From NCBI RefSeq assembly GCF_017744695.1, contig NZ_JAGIAS010000003.1:682001-746000 (forward strand): 64,000 nt of DNA, written 5' to 3'. Under the pieces are notes generated by a model that did no database searches, was not told where the DNA came from, and saw only the letters and a list, made by a program, of their open reading frames with translations. This stretch comes from Dyadobacter sp. (lineage in GTDB: Bacteria; Bacteroidota; Bacteroidia; Cytophagales; Spirosomataceae). Both the position numbers and the translations under genes were made by a program. Position 1 is the stretch's first letter, and each line of letters begins with the position of its first letter. Shown in pieces: positions 24,220 through 32,461 of this stretch.

Positions 24220-24648
24220 ATGAAAAAGTATGTTTTCGTGCTTTTTGCTGTAATGGCGGCGGCCTGCAAAAGTACAGTTGTAGATAAGCGGGAGGATGGC
24301 ATCAAATACAAAGAGACCGTTACACTGAACGATGTTCCCGCCGCGACGCTGACGTTTTTTGAAGTTGACGACAGCCGTTGTCCGGAAGATGTAGTGTGTA
24401 TATGGGGAGGGCGGGCCTCGGTAGACCTGCTGCTTTCAGGCGTAACTACCGAAGGGGGCATTAAGGAACACGTCAAAATGTGCCTGGGCGAGTGCAATGC
24501 CTCAACCGGCTCCGATACACTGGAAAAGACCTTCGCCGGGCAAAAATACAAGTTCGTGCTCAGCGCGGTCAATCCCTACCCGAATACCCGCGATACTACC
24601 CGTACCAAAGCGAAGTATTCGATCCAGCTGAAAATCGAGAAAAAATAG
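24220..24648 (+). CDS. Predicted lipoprotein of unknown function
   Basis: 142 residues. The N-terminus MKKYVFVLFAVMAAACKST carries a lipobox (MAAAC, Cys16), so it is probably lipid-anchored in the envelope. The body is beta-rich with two further cysteine clusters (DSRCPEDVVCIWGG near 50-63 and KMCLGECNAS near 86-95) that could form disulfides; the CPEDVVCIWGG pattern with the following strand occurs in a family of small secreted Bacteroidota proteins of unknown role. Shares a bidirectional terminator with the convergent permease gene. Confidence 0.75.
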   Translation: MKKYVFVLFAVMAAACKSTVVDKREDGIKYKETVTLNDVPAATLTFFEVDDSRCPEDVVCIWGGRASVDLLLSGVTTEGGIKEHVKMCLGECNASTGSDTLEKTFAGQKYKFVLSAVNPYPNTRDTTRTKAKYSIQLKIEKK

Positions 24649-24666
24649 CCTTCGAACTGAAACCGT

Positions 24667-24697
24667 AAAAAGGGGAGCCCAACAGCTTCCCTATTTT
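24667..24697. terminator. Bidirectional intrinsic terminator
   Basis: GGGGAGC (24672-24678) and GCTTCCC (24685-24691) form a seven-base stem with one G-T pair, flanked by AAAAA on the left and TATTTTT on the right. It can serve the lipoprotein gene on the plus strand and the permease gene (stop 24691) on the minus strand. Confidence 0.7.
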
Positions 24698-26382
24698 TGT
24701 GCCAGTTTGCTCTGTTTGTATCCGTAGCTGAAATAAATAACCAGACCAATCACGAGCCATATCACGAAAATCAGCCAGTTGGAAGCACCGAGCTCGGTCA
24801 TGAGGTACAAATTGGTGAGGATTCCGGCAACCGGCAGCACCGAGAAATTATGCTGGTAGCTCAAAATAGAAAGTGTACACCAGGTTATCCAGAAAATGAT
24901 CGTCAGTAGCTTGTGCTCCATAATTTCAGTGAAACTGAGCATCCGCCATTCGACAATTACGCTCTTTCCATAAGTAAGCAGGCCCACGATCGCGAGGCAA
25001 AACAGGATCCCCACCAGGTACTTACCATTTATGTAAGGCACGCGAAACTTCGACCGCGCCGAAATGCCTTTGTGATCCAGGTAAAGCACCCCACCGCACA
25101 CCAGGATGAATGCAAAGAATGTCCCTACGCTCGTCAGATCCACGAAGAAATCCATTTTGAAAAACAGTGCGGGAATACCTACCACAAAGCCGGTTACGAT
25201 CGTCGCGAAGGACGGTGTCTGGTATTTAGGGTGGATTTTGGCAAAACGTTTCCAGAGCAGCCCGTCGCGGCTCATGGTCATCCAAATCCTCGGTTGCCCC
25301 AGTTGATAAACGAGTAACGCGCTCGTAATCGCGATCACCGAGCTTACCGAAATGACGCCCGCCATAAAATCCAGGCCATTCTTTTGAAATACGAATGCCA
25401 GCGGATCGCTTACTTTCAGTTCGGTGTAGTTCACCATTCCGGTGAGTACAAGCGTAATGAGGACGTATAATATCGTGCAAATAACAAGGCAATAGATCAT
25501 CGCCTTTGGCATGTCCTGCTGCGGGTTGCGGCATTCTTCGGCGGTGGTGGAAATAGAGTCGAAACCGATGAATGCGAAGAACACGGCAGCCACACCGCTG
25601 AGCACGCCTTTAACCCCATTTGGAGCAAACGGGGACCAGTTTTCCGGCTTTACATAAAATGCTCCTGCAAGTATCACGAGCAAGACGACCCCTACTTTGA
25701 GCACCACCATGATATTACTCGCTGTGCGCGACTCGCGTATACCAATATAAACCAATGCGGTAATCAGCAGCGTCACCAGACCGGCTGGCAGATTGAGCAG
25801 AACATGGAAGTCGCCGATCGTAGGCGCCGATTCGTAGGCCGCAGCCGCAAAACGTTCATAATCCGACAATTGGGCCGCGCCCACGCTTTGCAGTTTCTGA
25901 AATGCCTCACGCGCCGATTCGCCGTTGATCGTGAGCCAGCCGGGCAGGGTGATGCCGAAACCTTTGAGCATACTCACAAAGTACTCCGACCAGGAAATAG
26001 CCACTACCATATTGGAAACGGCGTATTCGAGGATGAGCGCCCAGCCGATAATCCACGCGAACAGCTCCCCGAATGCCACGTATGCGTACGTGTATGCGCT
26101 GCCGGACACGGGTACCGTACTTGCAAACTGCGCATACGAAAGCGCCGTGAACACACACGCAACGGCCGTAAATACAAAGAGCAACGACACTGCCGGACCG
26201 CCGTTGTAGCTCGCCAGACCGATCGTACTGAATATCCCCGCACCGACAATGGCGGCGATACCGAGCGACACCAGGTCGCGTACCCCCAGTACTTTGGCTA
26301 ATTCCCCTTCGCCTCCCGAATGGGCATCTTTCAGAATTTGGTCGACGGATTTTTTTCGAAAAAGAGGAGAATTCTGGCTCAT
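24691..26382 (-). CDS. APC-superfamily amino-acid permease (cationic amino-acid transporter type)
   Basis: 563 residues with about 12-14 membrane helices. The cationic amino-acid transporter hallmark is the N-terminal LVSLGIAAIVGAGIFSTIGLAS (about 34-55), followed by SYAQFASTVPVSGSAYTYAYVAFGE (about 82-106) and FFAFIGFDSISTTAEECRNPQQDMPKA (about 268-294), all typical of the CAT/YfnA-like branch. A family-typical C-terminal four-helix extension is present. Substrate is probably an amino acid, but which one is not decidable. Monocistronic by context, with a shared terminator downstream. Confidence 0.9.
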   Translation of the reverse strand: MSQNSPLFRKKSVDQILKDAHSGGEGELAKVLGVRDLVSLGIAAIVGAGIFSTIGLASYNGGPAVSLLFVFTAVACVFTALSYAQFASTVPVSGSAYTYAYVAFGELFAWIIGWALILEYAVSNMVVAISWSEYFVSMLKGFGITLPGWLTINGESAREAFQKLQSVGAAQLSDYERFAAAAYESAPTIGDFHVLLNLPAGLVTLLITALVYIGIRESRTASNIMVVLKVGVVLLVILAGAFYVKPENWSPFAPNGVKGVLSGVAAVFFAFIGFDSISTTAEECRNPQQDMPKAMIYCLVICTILYVLITLVLTGMVNYTELKVSDPLAFVFQKNGLDFMAGVISVSSVIAITSALLVYQLGQPRIWMTMSRDGLLWKRFAKIHPKYQTPSFATIVTGFVVGIPALFFKMDFFVDLTSVGTFFAFILVCGGVLYLDHKGISARSKFRVPYINGKYLVGILFCLAIVGLLTYGKSVIVEWRMLSFTEIMEHKLLTIIFWITWCTLSILSYQHNFSVLPVAGILTNLYLMTELGASNWLIFVIWLVIGLVIYFSYGYKQSKLAQK

Positions 26383-26580
26383 GCAGGCGCTATTTATCAG
26401 GTATCAGTTTGTAATAAGCAGGGCTAAAAATAATGATATTCTAAAACGATCCCGGCATTGGCTGAAAATTTGTTCCTTTTATCCCAAAAAATCCGTAGAA
26501 AATTCTTCACAAGGGAAATCAAACAGGTAATGATTGCGTTATCGAACTAATCCCCGTTACTCCGTTCCACCAATTTGCCC

Positions 26581-27366
26581 ATGAAAAAAATCGCTACATG
26601 CTTCATCAGCGTCATGCTGTCCCTTCAATTCATTGCAGCCCAAAGCGTTAAGTCCTATTCCACCGCCCAGGCACATTCTCACAATGATTATGAACACGCA
26701 CGTCCGTTTGAGGATGCTTACGAACAGCAGTTCGGATCGGTGGAAGCTGATATTTTCCTCGTCAACGACTCGCTTTTCGTAGCGCATAACCTGAAAGACA
26801 TTCGTCCTAACCGGACTTTCGCCACATTATACCTGCTTCCGATTCTGCAAAAAGTACAGCAGAACGGCGGCCACATTTATGCACAGGATAATGTGCCGCT
26901 CCAATTGCTGATCGACCTCAAAACGGAAGGCGAACCAACTTTGGCGGCATTGATCAAAGCCCTGGAACCGCATAAGCATATATTAGCGCCGGCCGGCAGC
27001 GTCAAAATCGTGGTCAGCGGCAATGTGCCTGATCCCAGCCTGTTCGAACGTTACCCTAACTTTATCTATTTCGACGGTCGCCCGGAAAAAGTCTACACGC
27101 CGGCACAGCTGGCACATGTGGGGCTGATCAGCCAGGCATTTCAGCAATATTCCAAATGGAACGGTGAAGGCCCACTTCTAGAAAAAGACAAAAAGAAGAT
27201 CCAGAAAATGATCAACGACGTGCATGATCTCGGCAAAAAGGTACGGATCTGGGCCACTCCCGACAATATCAACTCCTGGAAAACCATGATGGCCCTGGGT
27301 GTCGATTACCTCAATACCGACAAAGTTCGCGAGCTGGGCGACTACCTCCGTACTGCACCCAGGTAG
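26581..27366 (+). CDS. Secreted PLC-like phosphodiesterase domain protein
   Basis: 261 residues with a signal peptide (MKKIATCFISVMLSLQFIAAQ). The mature protein is a TIM-barrel of the PI-PLC/glycerophosphodiester phosphodiesterase superfamily: AHSHNDYEHARPF (about 30-42) carries the first catalytic histidine region, VEADIFLVNDSLFVAHN (about 56-72) the metal-binding E/D and second histidine, and LQLLIDLKTEG the next metal site. The closing KVRIWATPDNINSWKTMMALGVDYLNTD is the standard GDPD end. AIM6-like fungal and bacterial proteins share this form; substrate unknown. Confidence 0.8.
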   Translation: MKKIATCFISVMLSLQFIAAQSVKSYSTAQAHSHNDYEHARPFEDAYEQQFGSVEADIFLVNDSLFVAHNLKDIRPNRTFATLYLLPILQKVQQNGGHIYAQDNVPLQLLIDLKTEGEPTLAALIKALEPHKHILAPAGSVKIVVSGNVPDPSLFERYPNFIYFDGRPEKVYTPAQLAHVGLISQAFQQYSKWNGEGPLLEKDKKKIQKMINDVHDLGKKVRIWATPDNINSWKTMMALGVDYLNTDKVRELGDYLRTAPR

Positions 27367-27474
27367 TTTTGCAAAACAAAATATGGCCTGGGATAATTTT
27401 TCAGTAGTATCAAATGGCTTTGGAAGAGTTATAGACTATATTGTACTGCCATCAATTAGTCAAACCTGTCCTTC

Positions 27475-28812
27475 ATGTCTGCTGAACAAACCGCTGCGCT
27501 CAAAAAAGTCCTCAAACCGATCCACCTCTGGGCCATTGCCGTAGGGCTGGTCATTTCCGGCGAATATTTCGGCTGGAATTACGGTTGGGGCGTCTCGGGG
27601 ACCATCGGCTTTCTGATCGCGACGCTCGTAGTGACAGTCATGTACGTGACATTTATTTTCAGTTTTACCGAGCTCACGACTTCCATCCCTCAGGCGGGCG
27701 GGCCGTTTTCTTACGCTTACCGCGCATTCGGTTGGTGGGGCGGGCTCATAGCGGGTTATGCCACACTCGTTGAATTCCTAGTGACACCTCCTGCCATTGC
27801 CTTTGCGCTTGGCAGCTACACCCATTTCCTCTATCCCAATCTGCAAGTCCTGGAAGTCGCATTTGCGTGCTATGCCATTTTTATAGTCATTAATTTAATG
27901 GGGATTAAAGAATCGGCTACTTTTTCGCTTGTAGTGACGCTGCTGGCGGTAGTGGAGCTGCTGATTTACATCGGTATCGTCGCCCCGCATTTCTCATACC
28001 AGACCTTTGTCTCCGAACCCATGCCTTTCGGATGGGCCGGGGTATTTGCCGCGCTGCCGTTTGCGATCTGGTTCTACCTGGCTATCGAAGGGGTAGCGAT
28101 GGTGGCGGAAGAAGTGGAAGATCCGAAACGGACCATTTCGCGGGGCTACATTTACGGTATTCTTACCCTGGTGGTGCTGGCATTGGCAGTCATGATTTTT
28201 ACCGGCGGTATCGCGCCCTGGCAGCAACTGAGCGACATCGACTATCCCCTGCCCGCAGCATTGGGCATTGTGCTCGGCCGCAACAGCGGGCTTACGCAGC
28301 TCTTTGCCAGCCTGGGCCTTTTTGGACTTATCGCATCCTTCCACGGAACCGTGATTGGATATTCCCGACAGATTTTCGCGCTCGCGCGGGAAGGCTACCT
28401 GCCTTCATTCCTTGGCAACGTCAATGCCCGTTTTCAAACACCGCACTGGGCGCTGGTCGCGGGCGGTGTCGCGGGTTGCCTCGCATTATCACTCGGAACG
28501 ACCGACCAGGTCATTATCCTCGCCGCATTGGGCGCCGTGGTCATGTACATTATCAGTATGGTGGCACTTTTTGCCCTTCGAAACAAGGAACCACACCTTG
28601 AAAGGCCTTTCAAGGTACCCGCATTTCCCTATTTTCCGGCTATTGCACTGGCGATTTCCATTCTATGCCTGATCGCGATCGTGTACTACAACTGGAAGCT
28701 CAGCCTCTGGTTCTTTGGCGGGCTCGTGGTGGTTGCCGTTATTTTTAGCCTGACAGGCCGTCACAAAAAACTGGAAGTTTTACAACACTCAGAAGAAGAG
28801 CGTCACGCCTAA
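27475..28812 (+). CDS. APC-family permease, ethanolamine-permease-like
   Basis: 445 residues with about 12 membrane helices. It differs from the other APC permease in the window: the N-terminal segment HLWAIAVGLVISGEYFGWNYGWGVSG and the motifs TTSIPQAGGPFSYAYRAFGWWGG and FAIWFYLAIEGVAMVAEEVEDPKRTI are those of ethanolamine permeases (EutP/Eat group). No ethanolamine ammonia-lyase genes are near, so substrate remains tentative. Its 3' end overlaps the convergent TonB receptor gene by 24 bases (28789-28812). Confidence 0.85.
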   Translation: MSAEQTAALKKVLKPIHLWAIAVGLVISGEYFGWNYGWGVSGTIGFLIATLVVTVMYVTFIFSFTELTTSIPQAGGPFSYAYRAFGWWGGLIAGYATLVEFLVTPPAIAFALGSYTHFLYPNLQVLEVAFACYAIFIVINLMGIKESATFSLVVTLLAVVELLIYIGIVAPHFSYQTFVSEPMPFGWAGVFAALPFAIWFYLAIEGVAMVAEEVEDPKRTISRGYIYGILTLVVLALAVMIFTGGIAPWQQLSDIDYPLPAALGIVLGRNSGLTQLFASLGLFGLIASFHGTVIGYSRQIFALAREGYLPSFLGNVNARFQTPHWALVAGGVAGCLALSLGTTDQVIILAALGAVVMYIISMVALFALRNKEPHLERPFKVPAFPYFPAIALAISILCLIAIVYYNWKLSLWFFGGLVVVAVIFSLTGRHKKLEVLQHSEEERHA

Positions 28813-31047
28813 CTTGGCAAAAAACGGTGTTCCCGGCGTGAAATGGATCTCCTCCACAGGTTCGGATTCACCTTTTAACCGGCTTTCCGTCGCAAACTGG
28901 GTCTCTTTCCACTGGGTGTTGAACAGGTTCTGCACTGAAAGACCTACACTGTACCGGCTTTTGGTATAATTCAGCTGCATATCGCTCACGAAATAGCCCT
29001 TCGCCACAATCGAATTATCCTCGTTGGCAGGGCGATTGGCGATGTAGCGATAGCGGAGCGAGCCATTCAGTCCGTTCGGCATTTGCAGGGATATCCCGCC
29101 CGCAGAAGTGAATACGGGGGCCAATGGCAGGTAGTTTGCTCCTTCCATTTCTCCGACGGCCCTGGGCCTGGCCGTATTGAAATCGGCATCGGCGTAGAGC
29201 GTTTTGGTGAGTTGGTACCGGACCGACAGGTCGAGCCCTTGCCTGCGCGACTTCCCGCTGGGCTCTACCACGCCCGCATCGCCCACGTACACAAACTCCT
29301 GCTGCATCCACAAATACCAGGCGGCTGCATTGACTACCATTTTGGGGAATGGCTTGAAGATCACTCCCAAATCAGAACCATATGCTCCCGGTAAAATCTG
29401 CTTGCCTCCCTGGGGCACCACCACACGGGTATCATTCGAGTGAAAGCCCTTTCCGGTATTCAGGTAGAGTTGCAGGTTGGGGTTAAATGTGTAGTAAAAA
29501 TTGAGTTTAGGCGAAACAATGGCATCAGCGGCGTGTTGCTTCATAACAGGCTGCACAAGAAGATCCTCGTATTGATCCCTGAAATAATCTATTCGAACAC
29601 CCGCATTAACAGAGAAACGGTCGTTAAACCGCACTGCTTCATCGAGATACAGGGATGCATTCAACTCGTTGATGTTCCCCAGCTTGTATGGATCGAGCGT
29701 TTCGGTCCGGTTTTTAGTATGTGAAAGCTCGGTACCACGTGTGAGATCGTGACGGTACTGCACACCCAACGTAGTTACCCAGTTGGTTTTTCCAATATAA
29801 GATTCCTTTGAAATACTCCCGTTATAACCATACAGATTACGACGCTCCTTCTGCCGGATCTGGTCGCCATTCAGCGAATCTTCGAGAAAGAATGTAAAGT
29901 TGGAATACAGTTCGAAATTGTAATTGCTGTAAAAAAGCTGGTTTTTGATCACAAAATTGCGCGGTGTAACCGTCACGAACTGGGCATTAAAATTGGTCCG
30001 ACTGGTTTCTCCGCCCTCCGTCGGGTCGATGGAACCGTAAAAGCCAATCAGTCCCGACTCCACGGCGCGGTCCGGGATCTGCCCGGAGTGGTTCCATTTG
30101 CTCCAGAATGTAGAGCCTGTCAATGTCAGATTCGTGTTGGAGGTAATATGCCCGTGGTATTTGCCCACTACATTCAGCCTGTTGAAGTTTTGCGGGTTAT
30201 CAAAATAGGAATTGGTAAATGAATATTCCGAGGCAATGTAGGCAGCCTGGTTTTGCTCCCTTCCTTTCTTTCCCAGCAGGTCAATGCCGGCTACCGCGCG
30301 ATAAGTATCGAATTGTCCCGCTTCCAGTTTGACGAACGACTTGTCGAGCGCGTCCTTCGTCCGGAAATCGGCCCAGCCCGCGGTGCTGAAATTACCCTTG
30401 TCGGTAGTGTAAGGCCCTTTTTTGAAGTCAACGGCATTGACCAGTTCAGGAATTACAAAATGTAAATCGGCATAACCCTGGCCGTGCGCGTGCGAGACCA
30501 TATTCACCGGCATGCCATCGACCGTCAACCGGATATCCGTCCCGTGATCGATATCGAAACCACGCAGGAATATTTGCTCTGCCTTTCCGCCGCCCGCGTG
30601 CTGCCCGATAAACAATCCCGGTACCATACGCAGGATTTCCTGCGAGTTGGTAATCGGACGCAGCCGAATGTCGAGATTACTGATCAGCTGCTGGTCGTGT
30701 GCCCGCCGGCTGGAAACCGTCACTTCGCTGAGTTCTACATTAGCTGTGACCAATTCTGTTTTCAAAAAGGCAGTCTCGTCCGAAATCACATTCACCTCTA
30801 CCACCTGTGCGCGGAAGCTCACGTGCGAGAGCTCGATTTTATACCGTGCCGGCACCAGGTCCTCGAAACGATACTGCCCGAGTTCGTTAGTGATGGCAGC
30901 CTTTCCCGTTCCGGAAAGTTGCACCGTCACATCTTTAAGCGGCAGCCGGGTCGACTGATCGTACACCACGCCCGAAATCCCACCCAGATGGGCCAACGCC
31001 CTCAGGCTGACGATCAGAAAAGAAAACAGTAATATAAATTTCTTCAT
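28789..31047 (-). CDS. TonB-dependent receptor, last gene of the DUF4331 cluster
   Basis: 752 residues. Signal peptide (to about residue 19), a CarboxypepD_reg-like domain (ISGVVYDQSTRLPLKDVTV, about 24-105), a plug domain with a striking DIDHGTDIRLTVDGMPVN followed by SHAHGQGYADLHFVIPE (about 165-200), and an outer-membrane barrel ending AKLGVTLFF. The His-rich plug segment is conserved-looking and may contact a metal or the ligand. It lies 32 bases after the TPR lipoprotein gene, itself after two DUF4331 genes, so it probably imports something handled by those proteins. Ligand unknown. Confidence 0.88.
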   Translation of the reverse strand: MKKFILLFSFLIVSLRALAHLGGISGVVYDQSTRLPLKDVTVQLSGTGKAAITNELGQYRFEDLVPARYKIELSHVSFRAQVVEVNVISDETAFLKTELVTANVELSEVTVSSRRAHDQQLISNLDIRLRPITNSQEILRMVPGLFIGQHAGGGKAEQIFLRGFDIDHGTDIRLTVDGMPVNMVSHAHGQGYADLHFVIPELVNAVDFKKGPYTTDKGNFSTAGWADFRTKDALDKSFVKLEAGQFDTYRAVAGIDLLGKKGREQNQAAYIASEYSFTNSYFDNPQNFNRLNVVGKYHGHITSNTNLTLTGSTFWSKWNHSGQIPDRAVESGLIGFYGSIDPTEGGETSRTNFNAQFVTVTPRNFVIKNQLFYSNYNFELYSNFTFFLEDSLNGDQIRQKERRNLYGYNGSISKESYIGKTNWVTTLGVQYRHDLTRGTELSHTKNRTETLDPYKLGNINELNASLYLDEAVRFNDRFSVNAGVRIDYFRDQYEDLLVQPVMKQHAADAIVSPKLNFYYTFNPNLQLYLNTGKGFHSNDTRVVVPQGGKQILPGAYGSDLGVIFKPFPKMVVNAAAWYLWMQQEFVYVGDAGVVEPSGKSRRQGLDLSVRYQLTKTLYADADFNTARPRAVGEMEGANYLPLAPVFTSAGGISLQMPNGLNGSLRYRYIANRPANEDNSIVAKGYFVSDMQLNYTKSRYSVGLSVQNLFNTQWKETQFATESRLKGESEPVEEIHFTPGTPFFAKLGVTLFF

Positions 31048-31079
31048 AGAAAAGTCGGTGAGTGATATTGCTTGTTGCC

Positions 31080-32396
31080 TCAGAGTACAAATCCGGGATT
31101 CGTTTTTCTTGCCTGCACCAACAAACGGTTTCCCTGTGCTTTGTCGCCGGTAGCCATCGCAATGGCGCTGGCCACTTGCAGCAATTCCGGATCACGGCTA
31201 CCTGTACGTAATGCCAGTTTCATATGCAGCTTCGCCTTGCCATTATTTTGCCCCTTGAAATAGGCCACCGCCAATGCATGGTTGACGTCGATATTGTTCG
31301 GACGCCTGGCATACTCCTTCAAACCGTATGCGATAGCGGAGTCCAGTTGGTTTGTTTTGGTATACAATTTACAAAGTTCCAGGTCAACAGCATGTCCCGA
31401 ACGGGCATCTTCATCCAGCATCTTCACGACTTCCCGGTATTTTTCGGCGGCCTTTTGTTTATTACCCTGCAGTGCAAAGATATCGGCCATTTCTTCATGG
31501 AAAGAAAATTCAGGCATTACTTTCGCAGCTTTATCGAGATCGGTCAATGCCTCGTCATACTGTTTGGCGGCCTTACGTACCTGCGCAAGCCCGCGTAATG
31601 CGAACGCGTAGCTCGGGCGCATGGCGAGGATTTCCTTATATTGGATTTCCGCCTGCTTCCACTGGCCTGTGGTTTCATAAAGATGCCCCAGCGTGTTTTT
31701 AGCCCAGCATTGCGGTTCCGAACCGGGTAATCCGGCTTCTACTGCCAGCTTCATGGCTGCAATGGCACCTGGATAGTTTCCATGAATTTCGCGCAGATAA
31801 GATGCGCGCGAATAGGATTCCAGCGAAGGTTTCAACTCCTGCATTTTGTCGGACATGGCCACAGCCTCGGCATAGTTACCCAGCTCCACATTGGCATCCA
31901 CCAGCACACCGTACACGTATGCATTGCTCGGATTGATCTTCCGGGCTTGTTCGGCCAGATCGCGTGCTTCCGCAAACTGGTGCTGCGACATTTTCACCGA
32001 AGCCTTGAAAGTAGTGGCCTCAAAGTTTTGCGGTTCGATTGCCAGCACATCGTCAAGTACCTTCAACACCGCCGGATAGTAGTAGGGATGCTCACCGGTA
32101 ATGCGGGCTTCGGAAAGGTAAATGACGGCGATTTGCAACCGGGGTTTGACGTCCCTGGGGTTCCCGGCGATCTTCTGCCTCAGTTCTTTCACCTTTTCTT
32201 TGGTCTTCGGCCATTCGACAGCCGAAGCCAGCTCGCCCTGGCGTTCGTACAATGCAGGAATATCTGTGGAAACCGTGGATCCGGTTGGCATCGAAGCGGC
32301 TGATTTCTTTGCAGAATCCCCCTTTTGCTTTTTTTCACCACAACCGAGGGCTACCACGAGCCATGCGGCTACAAATATTAAAAGGTAAGTTTTCAT
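31080..32396 (-). CDS. TPR-repeat lipoprotein
   Basis: 438 residues. The N-terminus MKTYLLIFVAAWLVVALGCGEKKQKGDS contains a lipobox (ALGC, Cys19), then a low-complexity linker, then about eight to nine tetratricopeptide repeats across residues 85-430 (for example NPSNAYVYGVLVDANVELGN, RPSYAFALRGLAQVRKAAKQ). It would sit in the envelope as a protein-protein scaffold. Between the larger DUF4331 gene and the TonB receptor gene on the same strand with short gaps, it is best seen as part of that cluster. Confidence 0.87.
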   Translation of the reverse strand: MKTYLLIFVAAWLVVALGCGEKKQKGDSAKKSAASMPTGSTVSTDIPALYERQGELASAVEWPKTKEKVKELRQKIAGNPRDVKPRLQIAVIYLSEARITGEHPYYYPAVLKVLDDVLAIEPQNFEATTFKASVKMSQHQFAEARDLAEQARKINPSNAYVYGVLVDANVELGNYAEAVAMSDKMQELKPSLESYSRASYLREIHGNYPGAIAAMKLAVEAGLPGSEPQCWAKNTLGHLYETTGQWKQAEIQYKEILAMRPSYAFALRGLAQVRKAAKQYDEALTDLDKAAKVMPEFSFHEEMADIFALQGNKQKAAEKYREVVKMLDEDARSGHAVDLELCKLYTKTNQLDSAIAYGLKEYARRPNNIDVNHALAVAYFKGQNNGKAKLHMKLALRTGSRDPELLQVASAIAMATGDKAQGNRLLVQARKTNPGFVL

Positions 32397-32431
32397 AAAG
32401 CTTTCAAATTAAATGCGGAAGGATTTGAAAT

Positions 32432-32458
32432 GCCGGGAGCAAACGCCCCCGGCTTTTT
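32432..32458. terminator. Hairpin in the DUF4331-TPR spacer
   Basis: GCCGGG (32432-32437) and CCCGGC (32448-32453) form a stem followed by TTTTT on the plus strand. For the minus-strand message it is preceded by AAAAA and followed by ATTTC, so it may be a processing or attenuating stem between two genes rather than a full stop. Confidence 0.45.
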
Positions 32459-32461
32459 GAA

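Noticed and set aside
27299..27544. Small ORF between the PLC-like and permease genes
   Set aside because: It overlaps the ends of two well-supported genes in another frame and has no start context or recognisable sequence.
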